Below, in pieces: positions 37,079 to 44,960 of a stretch of DNA of 64,000 bases. The stretch is from Streptomyces cyaneogriseus subsp. noncyanogenus. GTDB taxonomy: Bacteria > Actinomycetota > Actinomycetes > Streptomycetales > Streptomycetaceae. The stretch lies in the NCBI RefSeq assembly GCF_000931445.1, contig NZ_CP010849.1:3906001-3970000 (forward strand). The letters are read 5' to 3'. Position 1 is the stretch's first letter, and every line of letters starts with the position of its first letter. The position numbers were made by a program, and so were the translations under genes. Below the pieces are notes generated by a model. It made no database searches, was not told the DNA's origin, and saw only the letters and a program-made list of their open reading frames with translations.

Positions 37079-37611
37079 CGGTCACCCCGCTGGAGGCGGA
37101 ACTGCTTCGGATCGCCGGCGCGGTCCCCGACCCCGAGCTGCCCGTTCTCACCCTGCGCGAACTGGGCGTGGTCCGGGCGGTGCACGTCCGCGGCGCCGAC
37201 GCGGTCGAGGTCGAGCTGACCCCGACCTACACCGGCTGCCCGGCCGTCGAGGCGATGTCCCTGGACATAGAGCGGGCGCTGCGCGCCCGGGGCATGCGCG
37301 AGGTCACCGTCCGCACGGTGCTCAGCCCCGCCTGGTCGACGGACGACATCACCGACGAAGGCCGCCGCAAACTACGGGAGTTCGGCATCGCCCCGCCCCG
37401 TGTCCGGCGGGACGTCCAGCGGGACGGCGGACCGGTGCCGCTGGAGCTGGGACCCACCCGCACCCGCGCGGCCGCCGCCGACCCCGTCCGCTGTCCGCGC
37501 TGCGGCTGCGCCGACACCGAACTGCTCAGCCGCTTCTCCTCCACCGCGTGCAAGGCACTGCGCCGCTGCCTCGCCTGCCGTGAACCGTTCGACCACTTCA
37601 AGGAGTTGTGA
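37072..37611 (+). CDS. paaD: PaaD, Fe-S/maturation protein of the epoxidase (MIP18 + zinc ribbon)
   Basis: The 179-residue protein has an N-terminal MIP18/DUF59 domain (VPDPELPVLTLRELGVVRAV, TPTYTGCPAVEAM) and a C-terminal four-cysteine ribbon (CPRCGC near residue 143 and CLAC near 172). PaaD is thought to help assemble metal or Fe-S centres of the epoxidase. Start ATG at 37072, 7 bp inside paaC; the stop shares one base with the paaE ATG. Confidence 0.93.
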   Translation: MVTVTPLEAELLRIAGAVPDPELPVLTLRELGVVRAVHVRGADAVEVELTPTYTGCPAVEAMSLDIERALRARGMREVTVRTVLSPAWSTDDITDEGRRKLREFGIAPPRVRRDVQRDGGPVPLELGPTRTRAAAADPVRCPRCGCADTELLSRFSSTACKALRRCLACREPFDHFKEL

Positions 37612-38675
37612 TGGCCCGCTTCCACACGCTCCGGGTGGCCGAGGTCGACCGGCTCACCGACGACTCCGTCGCCCTCACCCTCGACGTCCCTCCTCGGCTG
37701 CGCCGGGAGTACCGGCACGCCGCCGGTCAGCACCTCACCCTGCGCCGCACGGCGGACGGCACCGAGATCCGGCGCACCTACTCGATCTGCTCCCCGGCCC
37801 CCGGCCCAGGCGACGACGGGCCGCGCACCCTGCGGATCGGGGTGCGGCTGGTCGAGGGCGGCGCGTTCTCGACGTACGCGCTGAAGGAGATCGGCGTCGG
37901 TGACGAGCTGGAGGTCATGACCCCGGCGGGCCGCTTCACCCTCGACCCCGCGCCCGGCCTGTACGCGGCGGTCGTCGGCGGCAGCGGCATCACCCCGGTG
38001 CTGTCGATCGTCTCCACGCTGCTGGCGCGCGAGCCCGCGGCCCGGTTCTGCCTGCTCCGCAGCGACCGGACGGCGGCCTCGACGATGTTCCTGGAGGAGG
38101 TCGCCGACCTGAAGGACCGCTACCCGCGGCGGCTTCAGCTCGTCACGGTCCTCTCCCGGGAGGAGCAGCAGGCGGGCCTGCCGTCCGGGCGGCTCGACGA
38201 GGAGCGGCTGGCCGGACTGCTGCCGGCGCTGCTGCCGGTGGCGCGGGTGGCGGGATGGTTCCTGTGCGGGCCGTTCGGCCTGGTGCGCGGGGCGGATCGG
38301 GCCCTGCGCGGGCTCGGTGTGGAGCGGACGCGGATCCACCAGGAGATCTTCCATGTGGACGGGAGCGCGGCGGCGGCCCCGGCCTCCCCGTCCCCCGCGC
38401 GCAGCACGGTGACCGCCCGGCTCGACGGCCGCGGCGGGACCTGGCCGGTCCGGGAGGGCGAATCCCTGCTGGAGACGGTGCTGCGCAACCGGCCCGACGC
38501 GCCCTACGCCTGCAAGGGCGGAGTGTGCGGGACCTGCCGGGCCTTCCTGGTCGAGGGCGAGGTGCGGATGGACCGCAACTTCGCGCTGGAGCCGGAGGAG
38601 ACGGAGGCCGGATACGTCCTGGCGTGCCAGTCGCACCCGGCGACGGAGCGGGTGGAGCTGGACTTCGACCGCTGA
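37611..38675 (+). CDS. paaE: Phenylacetyl-CoA epoxidase reductase PaaE
   Basis: The 354-residue reductase has an FAD-binding beta-barrel (RRTYSICSPAP), an NADPH-binding domain (VVGGSGITPVLSIVSTLL) and a C-terminal plant-type 2Fe-2S ferredoxin domain with cysteines C301, C306, C309 and C339. It passes electrons from NADPH to the PaaA di-iron centre. ATG 37611 is preferred (GGAG upstream, TGATG overlap); GTG 37608 is possible. Last gene of the operon. Confidence 0.95.
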   Translation: MARFHTLRVAEVDRLTDDSVALTLDVPPRLRREYRHAAGQHLTLRRTADGTEIRRTYSICSPAPGPGDDGPRTLRIGVRLVEGGAFSTYALKEIGVGDELEVMTPAGRFTLDPAPGLYAAVVGGSGITPVLSIVSTLLAREPAARFCLLRSDRTAASTMFLEEVADLKDRYPRRLQLVTVLSREEQQAGLPSGRLDEERLAGLLPALLPVARVAGWFLCGPFGLVRGADRALRGLGVERTRIHQEIFHVDGSAAAAPASPSPARSTVTARLDGRGGTWPVREGESLLETVLRNRPDAPYACKGGVCGTCRAFLVEGEVRMDRNFALEPEETEAGYVLACQSHPATERVELDFDR

Positions 38676-38697
38676 CGGACCCGGCTCGCGCGCCCGC

Positions 38698-39045
38698 CTA
38701 CAGCACGAAGCCGTCCCCGCCCTTGTCGTCGACGACGGGCCGCCCCGCGGCGGCCCACTCCTGCATGCCGCCGTCGACGTTCACCGCGTCGATGCCCTGC
38801 TGGACCAGGTACATGGTGACCTGGGCCGAGCGCCCGCCGGAGCGGCAGATCACATGGACGCGCCCGTCCTGCGGCGCGGCCTCGGTCAGCTCGCCGTACC
38901 GCGCCACGAACTCGCTGAGGGGAATGTGCAGCGCCCCCGCGGCGTGACCCGCCCGCCACTCGTCGTCCTCACGGACGTCCAGCAGGAAGTCGCCGTCCTT
39001 GAGGTCCGCGACCTCGACCGTGGGCACACCAGCTCCGAAACTCAT
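38698..39045 (-). CDS. Single-domain rhodanese-like protein
   Basis: The 115-residue protein has a rhodanese fold: VEVADLKDGDFLLDVREDDEWRAGHAAGALHIPL, then the active-site loop ICRSGGRSAQ with the persulfide-forming cysteine, and a final hydrophobic HVDGG-like MQEW helix. The loop CRSGGRS is of the type often found in sulfur carrier or thiosulfate sulfurtransferase proteins. Start ATG at 39045. The gene stands alone and is convergent with paaE. Confidence 0.92.
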   Translation of the reverse strand: MSFGAGVPTVEVADLKDGDFLLDVREDDEWRAGHAAGALHIPLSEFVARYGELTEAAPQDGRVHVICRSGGRSAQVTMYLVQQGIDAVNVDGGMQEWAAAGRPVVDDKGGDGFVL

Positions 39046-39165
39046 GCCCCCGACGCTACCGGAACCGCCACCGTCACGGCGCCGCCCCGCCACCGCCCGG
39101 CGCCCGCGCGCGGCCCTCCGGAACGGAAGCACCCGGCACCCCTGATCAGTAGCGCCCGGCCCCCT

Positions 39166-39218
39166 TGGTCAGGAGCCCTAGGTCAGGAGCCTGGTCAGGA
39201 ATCCTGGTCAGGAGTCCT
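39166..39218. repeat. Four ~13-bp tandem repeats at a gene 3' end
   Basis: GGTCAGGA cores at 39167, 39181, 39193 and 39206 (periods 14, 12, 13). The last contains the stop codon (39208-39210) of the J-domain-like gene; the other three are downstream copies. Confidence 0.92.
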
Positions 39219-40011
39219 GCCCCAGCAGCGCGGCCAGCTCCGCCTCCCGCTCGGCCACCTGGCCCCGCAGTTGCCCGGCGATCTCCTCGAGCAGCCCGTC
39301 GGGGTCGTCCGGAGCCAGCCGGAGCATCGCGCCGATGGCGCTGTCCTCCAGCTCCTTGGCCAGCAGCGTCAGCAGCTCCTTGCGCTGGGAGAGCCACTCG
39401 AGGCGGGCGTACAGCTCCTCGCCGCGGCCGGGGCGCGCCGCCAGCTCCGGCCCGGCGGCCCACTCGTCCGCCAGTTCCCGCAGCTCCGCCGCGTCGCCGC
39501 GGGCGTAGGCCGCGTTGACCCGGGTGAGGAAGTCCTCACGCCGCTTGCGCTCGGCGTCCTCCTGCGCCAGGTCCGGGTGGGCCTTGCGGACCAGTTCGCG
39601 GTAGAGCTTGCGGGCCTCCTCGCTGGGCCGCACCCGCTGCGGAGGCCGCACCGGCCGCTCCGTGAGCATCGCCGCGGCCTCCGGGAAGAGGCCGTCCCCG
39701 TCCATCCAGCCGTGCAGCAGCTCCTCGACCCCCGGGATCGGCGCCAGCCGGGCCCGCGCCTCGTCCGCCCGGCGCCGGTCCTCCGGGTCGCCGCTGCGGT
39801 CGGCACGGGCCTGGAGGATCCGGGCTTCCAGCTCCTCCAGACGGGCGTACATCGGGCCGAGTCTCTGCTCGTGCAGCCGGGAGAAGTTCTCGACCTCCAC
39901 GCGGAAGGTCTCCACGGCGATCTCGTACTCGATCAGCGCCTGCTCGGCGGCCCGCACGGCGCGCTCCAGCCGCTCCTCCGGGCGGGACTGCTCAGCTTCC
40001 GGGGTCGTCAC
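39208..40011 (-). CDS. J-domain-like coiled-coil protein
   Basis: The 267-residue protein is almost wholly helical and charged. The first 90 residues form a coiled coil (LERAVRAAEQALIEYEIAVETF..., RLEELEARILQARADR). A degenerate J-domain lies near 134-178: EEARKLYRELVRKAHPDLAQEDAERKRREDFLTRVNAAYARGD, with the intact HPD motif. A second coiled coil ends the protein. J-domains stimulate Hsp70 ATPase, but no DnaK or client gene is adjacent; I infer a DnaK partner role with low certainty. No signal peptide. Confidence 0.78.
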   Translation of the reverse strand: MTTPEAEQSRPEERLERAVRAAEQALIEYEIAVETFRVEVENFSRLHEQRLGPMYARLEELEARILQARADRSGDPEDRRRADEARARLAPIPGVEELLHGWMDGDGLFPEAAAMLTERPVRPPQRVRPSEEARKLYRELVRKAHPDLAQEDAERKRREDFLTRVNAAYARGDAAELRELADEWAAGPELAARPGRGEELYARLEWLSQRKELLTLLAKELEDSAIGAMLRLAPDDPDGLLEEIAGQLRGQVAEREAELAALLGQDS

Positions 40012-40069
40012 CCGACCAGCCTAGGCCACGGCCCGTGCCCCGCTCCCGCGGTCCGCCCCCGGCCCGGGG

Positions 40070-41515
40070 TCACACCCCCGGCTCGGCGGCGATCCGCCCC
40101 GCCCGTACGGCCGCCACCAGCTCCGCGTGGTCCGCCTCGGTCCGGTCGGCGTAGGCGACGGCGAACGCGGCCACCGCCTCGTCCAGTTCGCCGCTCTTGC
40201 CGCAGTACCCGGCGATCAGCCGGGGATCGGCGGTGTGGGAGTGGGCGCGGGCCAGCAGGGCGCCGGTCATCCGGGCGTAGTCGTCGATCCGGTCGGCGGC
40301 CAGGGCGGCCGGGTCGACGCTGCCCTTGCGGTTGCGGAACTGCCGTACCTGGAAGGGCCGCCCGTCGACGGTCGTCCAGCCCAGCAGGGTGTCGCTGACG
40401 ACCTGCATCCGCTGCTGCCCGCGCACCACCCGGCGCCCCTCGTGGCCCGCCTCCGGCACCTCGAAGCCGGCGCCGGCCAGATGCGGCACCAGCGCCGAGG
40501 CCCGCGCCTCCTTGACCTGGAGCACCAGCGGCTCCCCGCGGTGGTCCAGCAGCAGCACGACGTAGGAGCGCGTGCCGACGCTGCCGGTGCCCACGATCCG
40601 GAAGGCCACGTCCTGCACGGCGTACCGGGCCAGCAACGGCAGCCGGTGCTCGGGCAGCGTCGCCAGATACCCCGCCAGCGACGACACCACCCGCGCCGCC
40701 TCCGCGTCCGCCACGCGCCGCAGCACCGGCGGGGCGTCGACGAAGCGGCGCCCGCCGTCCTCGGTGGGCTCGGTGGACCTGGCCGCGAACCGGCCGCTGG
40801 TGTTGGCCCGCGCCTTCTCCGCGACCCGCTCCAGGGTGCCGGCCAGGTCGTGGGCGTCGGCGTGCGAGACGAGTTCCTCGTCGGTGATCGCGTGCCACGC
40901 CTCCAGCACCGGCAGCCCGGCCAGCAGCCGCATGGTGCGCCGGTAGGACCCGGCCGCGTCGTACGCCGCCTCCCGGCAGGTGTCCTCGTCCGCGCCGGCC
41001 TCCCGCCCCGCGACCACCAGCGAGGCGGCGAGCCGCTTCAAATCCCACTCCCAGGGGCCCGGCACCGTCTCGTCGAAGTCGTTCAGGTCGATGACGAGGC
41101 CGCCCCGCGCGTCACCGTAGAGGCCGAAGTTCGCCGCGTGCGCGTCGCCGCATATCTGGGCGCGTATCCCCGTCACCGGGGTACCGGCCAGGTCGTACGC
41201 CATGAGGCCCGCGGCGCCCCGCAGGAACGCCAGCGGGGTCGCCGCCATCCGCCCCACCCGGATCGGCGTCAGCTCGGGGATACGGCCGCGGTTGGACTCC
41301 TCGACCGCGGCCAGGGCGCCCGGACGCCCGGCCCGCCGGCCCGGCTCCGCGTGCGCCGACCGCGGCACCCGCCCGCGCAGCGCCTTGCCCTCCGCCTTCG
41401 GCGACCCGGCGGCGGGCCACCGAGCGAACCCGGGCACCTCGGGCACCCGCGCCCCCGTCCCGGCCGCAGTCGCCGCCCCGGCCGTCTCCGCCCCGCCCGT
41501 CTCCGCCTCCGTCAT
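40070..41515 (-). CDS. DUF2252-family protein
   Basis: The 481-residue protein matches DUF2252: RIPELTPIRVGRMAATPLAFLRGAAGLMAYDL, ICGDAHAANFGLYG, VIDLNDFDETVPGPWEWDLKRLAASL and KDxRN-like FRNRKGS. The GDAHxxN...DxDD order recalls aminoglycoside phosphotransferase/kinase folds, so an ATP-dependent phosphotransfer is possible; no function is established. The N-terminal 35 residues are Ala/Gly/Thr-rich. Start ATG 41515 has GGAGG upstream. Divergent from the dioxygenase gene. Confidence 0.9.
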   Translation of the reverse strand: MTEAETGGAETAGAATAAGTGARVPEVPGFARWPAAGSPKAEGKALRGRVPRSAHAEPGRRAGRPGALAAVEESNRGRIPELTPIRVGRMAATPLAFLRGAAGLMAYDLAGTPVTGIRAQICGDAHAANFGLYGDARGGLVIDLNDFDETVPGPWEWDLKRLAASLVVAGREAGADEDTCREAAYDAAGSYRRTMRLLAGLPVLEAWHAITDEELVSHADAHDLAGTLERVAEKARANTSGRFAARSTEPTEDGGRRFVDAPPVLRRVADAEAARVVSSLAGYLATLPEHRLPLLARYAVQDVAFRIVGTGSVGTRSYVVLLLDHRGEPLVLQVKEARASALVPHLAGAGFEVPEAGHEGRRVVRGQQRMQVVSDTLLGWTTVDGRPFQVRQFRNRKGSVDPAALAADRIDDYARMTGALLARAHSHTADPRLIAGYCGKSGELDEAVAAFAVAYADRTEADHAELVAAVRAGRIAAEPGV

Positions 41516-41850
41516 CCCGGCCTCCCCGCTCCCGCCCCGCCCGTCCACCGCCGCCCGTCCACCGCGGCCCGGACGCTTCCCGCCGTCCGGCGGGACAACC
41601 GGACGCGGACGCCGGGACCGCCCCGGCACCGACGCGCCAAGACCGTACCGCCCGCCCGGCCGGAAAGATCCCCGCCCACCGGCCGGAACCGCTCCCCCCG
41701 CCCCCCATAACGCCGCGCAGAGGGCGGAACGAGAGCTGCCCCGCCGGCACCGGCGCGGACTACGGTGACCGCCACCGCACCTCCCCGGCACACCGGCCCC
41801 GCGTGCCACCTCCTCCCCCTTCCCCCGTCCCAGGAGACCGAGGAACCGCC
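41516..41850. promoter_or_regulatory. Divergent region, DUF2252 gene / intradiol dioxygenase gene
   Basis: These 335 bp show no gene. There is a hairpin-forming inverted repeat TCCCGCCG-TC-CGGCGGGA at 41578-41595 and a direct repeat CGCCCGTCCACCG near 41538-41563. GGAGACCGAGGAAC before 41851 is the dioxygenase ribosome site. No clear promoter hexamers. Confidence 0.45.
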
Positions 41851-42696
41851 ATGACACCACCCGCACCGGACCCCTCCGGCGCCGACGCCGACCGCCGGAT
41901 CAGCCGCAAGACCCTGCTGCGGGCGGCCCTCGCCGCAGGCGCCGCCGCCCCGCTGCTCACCACCGGCACGGTGGCCCTGGCCCGGGACTCCCGCTCGGCG
42001 GGCGCCTCCCTGACGCCGACGCCCCTGTGCGACGACGGCGACGGCCCCACCCACGAGCAGATGGAGGGCCCCTACTTCAAGCCCAACTCCCCGCTGCGCA
42101 CCGACCTGGTGACCCCGGGCTCGCCCGGCACCCCGCTGACCGTCAGCGGATACGTCTTCGGCCGCAACTGCGTCCCGCTCTCCGCCGTGCTGCTCGACTT
42201 CTGGCAGGCGGACGCCTCCGGCGCCTACGACATGGCCGGATACGCCTTCCGCGGCCACCAGTTCACCGACGCGACCGGCGCGTTCGTCCTGCGCACCGTC
42301 GTGCCCGGCCTCTACCCGGGCCGCACCCGGCACATCCACGTCAAGGTCCAGGCGCCCGGCCGGCCGGTGCTGACCACGCAGCTCTACTTCCCGGGCGAAC
42401 CGCGCAACGGCACCGACGCGCTCTTCGACCCGGCGCTGCTGATGAACGTCCGCGACGCGGGCGGGCGCAGGCAGGGCGCCTTCGACTTCGTCCTCGACGT
42501 GGCGGGCGTACCGGGCCCGGGCGAGCCCACCGACCCGCCGACCCAGCCGCCGGGCGGCACCTGGGCGCCGGGCCGGGCGTACGCGGCGGGCGACAGGGTG
42601 ACGTACGACGGCACCGCCTACCGCTGCCTTCAAGCCCACACGTCCATGTCCGGCTGGGAGCCGCCCCGCGTCCCGGCCCTGTGGGGCCGCGCGTGA
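41851..42696 (+). CDS. Secreted intradiol ring-cleavage dioxygenase with C-terminal CBM5/12-like module
   Basis: The 281-residue precursor has a Tat-type signal (RRISRKTLLRAALAAGAAAPLL, residues 15-36 in part; R15-R16). The catalytic intradiol domain (about 60-215) shows the likely Fe(III) ligands Y126 (GAYD), Y155, H161 and H163 (YPGRTRHIH). A Pro/Thr-rich linker (about 221-236) leads to a 45-residue aromatic module (237-281: W-PG-AYAAGDRV-Y-G-YRCLQAH...W) of the CBM5/12 type. It would open catechol-type rings outside the cell while bound to polymer. I recall a Streptomyces SirexAA-E enzyme of this design that binds lignin. Confidence 0.92.
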   Translation: MTPPAPDPSGADADRRISRKTLLRAALAAGAAAPLLTTGTVALARDSRSAGASLTPTPLCDDGDGPTHEQMEGPYFKPNSPLRTDLVTPGSPGTPLTVSGYVFGRNCVPLSAVLLDFWQADASGAYDMAGYAFRGHQFTDATGAFVLRTVVPGLYPGRTRHIHVKVQAPGRPVLTTQLYFPGEPRNGTDALFDPALLMNVRDAGGRRQGAFDFVLDVAGVPGPGEPTDPPTQPPGGTWAPGRAYAAGDRVTYDGTAYRCLQAHTSMSGWEPPRVPALWGRA

Positions 42697-42735
42697 GCCC
42701 CCGCCGCTGAACCCCCGCCCGGCCAAGGAACGCAC

Positions 42736-42774
42736 CAGGCCCCGACCGTGAGATAGCTCACGCCTCGGGGCCTG
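42736..42774 (+). terminator. Terminator of the dioxygenase gene
   Basis: Long hairpin with outer stem CAGGCCCCG/CGGGGCCTG and inner stem CGTGAG/CTCACG, loop ATAG, 40 bp after the stop codon. Confidence 0.85.
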
Positions 42775-42822
42775 CTCCATGCCGACGGGAGCACCCGTCA
42801 CCACACCCGGACCGACAACGAA

Positions 42823-42867
42823 GAACGGGCCCCCGCGGTGACTTTCGTCACCGGCGGAGACCCGTTC
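42823..42867 (-). terminator. Terminator of tRNA-Leu
   Basis: On the minus strand the tRNA is followed by a hairpin with outer stem GAACGGG/CCCGTTC, inner stem GGTGAC/GTCACC and a GAAA tetraloop. Confidence 0.8.
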
Positions 42868-42881
42868 GACGGTTCTCTCTG

Positions 42882-42965
42882 TGCGCGAGGGGGGAGTTGA
42901 ACCCCCACGCCCTTGCGGGCACTGGAACCTGAATCCAGCGCGTCTGCCTATTCCGCCACCCGCGC
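42882..42965 (-). tRNA. tRNA-Leu (anticodon CAG)
   Basis: 84-nt class II tRNA. Acceptor GCGCGGG pairs with CTCGCGC (one G-U), the anticodon stem CTGGA/TCCAG encloses TTCAGGT (anticodon CAG), a long variable arm GCCCGCAAGGGCG follows and the T-arm is GGGGG-TTCAACT-CCCCC. Discriminator A; CCA is not encoded. It lies upstream of fhaA in opposite orientation, a place also occupied by a leucine tRNA in mycobacteria. Confidence 0.97.
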
Positions 42966-43478
42966 ATTGGGTGCGTCTTCCGGCTCCGTTCCTTTCGGCC
43001 CGGCGCCTTCCGACACCCAGAACATTAGCACGCCCGTGGGGGTGGATTCACATCCCTGTCCCCGGGCGCCCCTGGTCACCCCGGGGACGCGCCCCGCGGG
43101 CCGCGCCTCCGTCTCGACGGAGGTCCGTTCACGTATCAACCTCGTACCGGTCCCTTCCGTCTCCCCAGGAGCCGGGCGGGGTCCACAGCCGGGTGCGGGA
43201 CACTGGTCTGCGACCGCCTCTACGATCCTGGGCAGAAGTACGGACAGCACACTTCTCCACGCGTTCGAAGAGGAGCGCCGCAGGGAACGTCGTCTGGCGA
43301 CGGCAGGCATCGGCGGGAGCCGGTGGGCGTCGACACCGGTCGACCGGGCCGACAGGGGGAACCAGCCGATCGACCGGCGCGTGGATACGATCAGTAAGCA
43401 GTACCAAGTAGGCAGTACGCAGGTAAGCAGTACGCGGACAGGCAGAGCACAGGGCGGCAGCGGCGGAGGAGGTGCCCC
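42966..43478. promoter_or_regulatory. Upstream region of fhaA and tRNA-Leu
   Basis: 513 bp without a convincing gene. It must hold the tRNA-Leu promoter (minus) and the promoter of the fhaA-pbpA operon. At 43391-43432 there are three imperfect direct repeats of GTAAGCAGTACGCAG-type sequence close before fhaA. GGAGGAGG at 43467-43474 is the fhaA ribosome site. Confidence 0.5.
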
Positions 43479-44348
43479 ATGGGAGTCCTGAAGAAGTTCG
43501 AGCAGCGTCTCGAAGGTCTGGTCAACGGCACCTTCGCCAAGGTGTTCAAGTCCGAGGTGCAGCCCGTGGAGATCGCGGGAGCGCTCCAGCGGGAGTGCGA
43601 CAACAACGCGACCATCTGGAACCGGGACCGCACGGTCGTCCCCAACGACTTCATCGTGGAGCTGAGCACGCCGGACTTCGAGCGGCTCAGCCCCTACTCG
43701 GGTCAGCTCGGCGACGAGCTGGCCGGCATGGTGCGCGACTACGCCAAGCAGCAGCGCTACACCTTCATGGGCCCCATCAAGGTCCACCTGGAGAAGGCCG
43801 ACGACCTCGACACCGGCCTGTACCGCGTGCGCAGCCGTACGCTCGCCTCCTCCAGCAGCCAGCAGGACCCCGGAGCGCCCGCGGCCCCTCCGGCCGGGCG
43901 CCCCGGTGGCTACGGCTACCCGCCCGCCGCCGCGCCCGCGCCGCCCGCCGGCGCCCCGCCCATGCCGTCCGCGCCGCCGCCCGGCGCCCCGGCGGGGCGG
44001 CCCGGCGGATACGGCTACCCGCCGCCCGCGAGCGCCCCGCGGCCGCCGGCCGCCGCGGCCGGCGGGCGCACCCGCCACTGGATCGAGATCAACGGCACCC
44101 GCCATCAGATCTCCCGCCCGACGATGGTGCTGGGCCGCAGCACCGACGCCGACGTGCGGATCGACGACCCCGGCGTGAGCCGCCGGCACTGCGAGATCCG
44201 GACCGGAACGCCCTCGACGATCCAGGATCTCGGATCCACCAACGGCATCGTGGTGGACGGGCAGCACACCACCCGCGCTACGCTCCGCGACGGCTCGCGG
44301 ATCGTCGTGGGCAGCACCACCGTTATCTATAGGCAAGCCGAAGGGTGA
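43479..44348 (+). CDS. fhaA: FhaA: DUF3662 + FHA-domain protein
   Basis: The 289-residue protein has an N-terminal DUF3662 domain (residues 1-120, VLKKFEQRLEGLVNGTFAKVFKSEVQPVEIAGALQRE), a flexible Gly/Tyr/Pro linker with two AGRPGGYGYPP repeats and a C-terminal FHA domain (about 198-285, VLGRSTDADVRIDDPGVSRRHCEI, GSTNGIVVDG) that binds phosphothreonine. The mycobacterial homologue is phosphorylated by PknB, binds MviN/MurJ and restrains peptidoglycan synthesis. First gene of the fhaA-fhaB-pstP-rodA-pbpA run. Confidence 0.95.
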   Translation: MGVLKKFEQRLEGLVNGTFAKVFKSEVQPVEIAGALQRECDNNATIWNRDRTVVPNDFIVELSTPDFERLSPYSGQLGDELAGMVRDYAKQQRYTFMGPIKVHLEKADDLDTGLYRVRSRTLASSSSQQDPGAPAAPPAGRPGGYGYPPAAAPAPPAGAPPMPSAPPPGAPAGRPGGYGYPPPASAPRPPAAAAGGRTRHWIEINGTRHQISRPTMVLGRSTDADVRIDDPGVSRRHCEIRTGTPSTIQDLGSTNGIVVDGQHTTRATLRDGSRIVVGSTTVIYRQAEG

Positions 44349-44358
44349 TCCGGGGGCA

Positions 44359-44868
44359 ATGTCAGAGCTGACCCTCACGGTCATGCGGCTGGGTTTTCTG
44401 GCCGTACTGTGGCTGTTCGTGATCGTGGCCGTGCAGGTCATCCGCAGCGATCTGTTCGGTACGCGCGTCACCCAGCGCGGGTCTCGACGGGACGCGGGCC
44501 GCGCGCAGCAGGCCGCGCGCCAGGCGCCGCCCCCGCAGCGCCAGCAGGCGAGCGGAGGCCGGGCGCGGCGCAACGCTCCCACCAAGCTGGTGGTGACCGA
44601 AGGCACACTCACGGGTACGACCGTCGCCCTTCAGGGCCAGACCATCACCCTGGGCCGGGCCCACGACTCGACGATCGTGCTGGACGACGACTACGCCTCC
44701 AGCCGCCATGCCAGGATCTACCCGGACCGCGACGGCCAGTGGATCGTCGAGGACCTGGGCTCCACCAACGGCACCTATCTGGACCGGACCCGGCTGACGA
44801 CCCCCACGCCGATTCCGCTGGGCGCGCCGATCCGCATCGGCAAGACCGTCATCGAGCTGCGGAAGTAG
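44359..44868 (+). CDS. fhaB: FhaB: membrane-anchored FHA-domain protein
   Basis: The 169-residue protein has one N-terminal transmembrane helix (about 8-28), a basic Gln/Arg-rich linker (39-72) and an FHA domain (TLGRAHDSTIVLDDDYASSRHARI, LGSTNGTYLD). Its mycobacterial counterpart FipA/FhaB links PknB-type phosphorylation to FtsZ and the divisome. It starts 10 bp after fhaA. Confidence 0.94.
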   Translation: MSELTLTVMRLGFLAVLWLFVIVAVQVIRSDLFGTRVTQRGSRRDAGRAQQAARQAPPPQRQQASGGRARRNAPTKLVVTEGTLTGTTVALQGQTITLGRAHDSTIVLDDDYASSRHARIYPDRDGQWIVEDLGSTNGTYLDRTRLTTPTPIPLGAPIRIGKTVIELRK

Positions 44869-44960
44869 TGCTACGTCATGAATGAGCGCGAGCGGAGCGA
44901 GCACGCAGCGGCGGTCCCCCGCGAGGATCCCGGCGCGCTCCCGACCGGAGGGTGGGCAGT

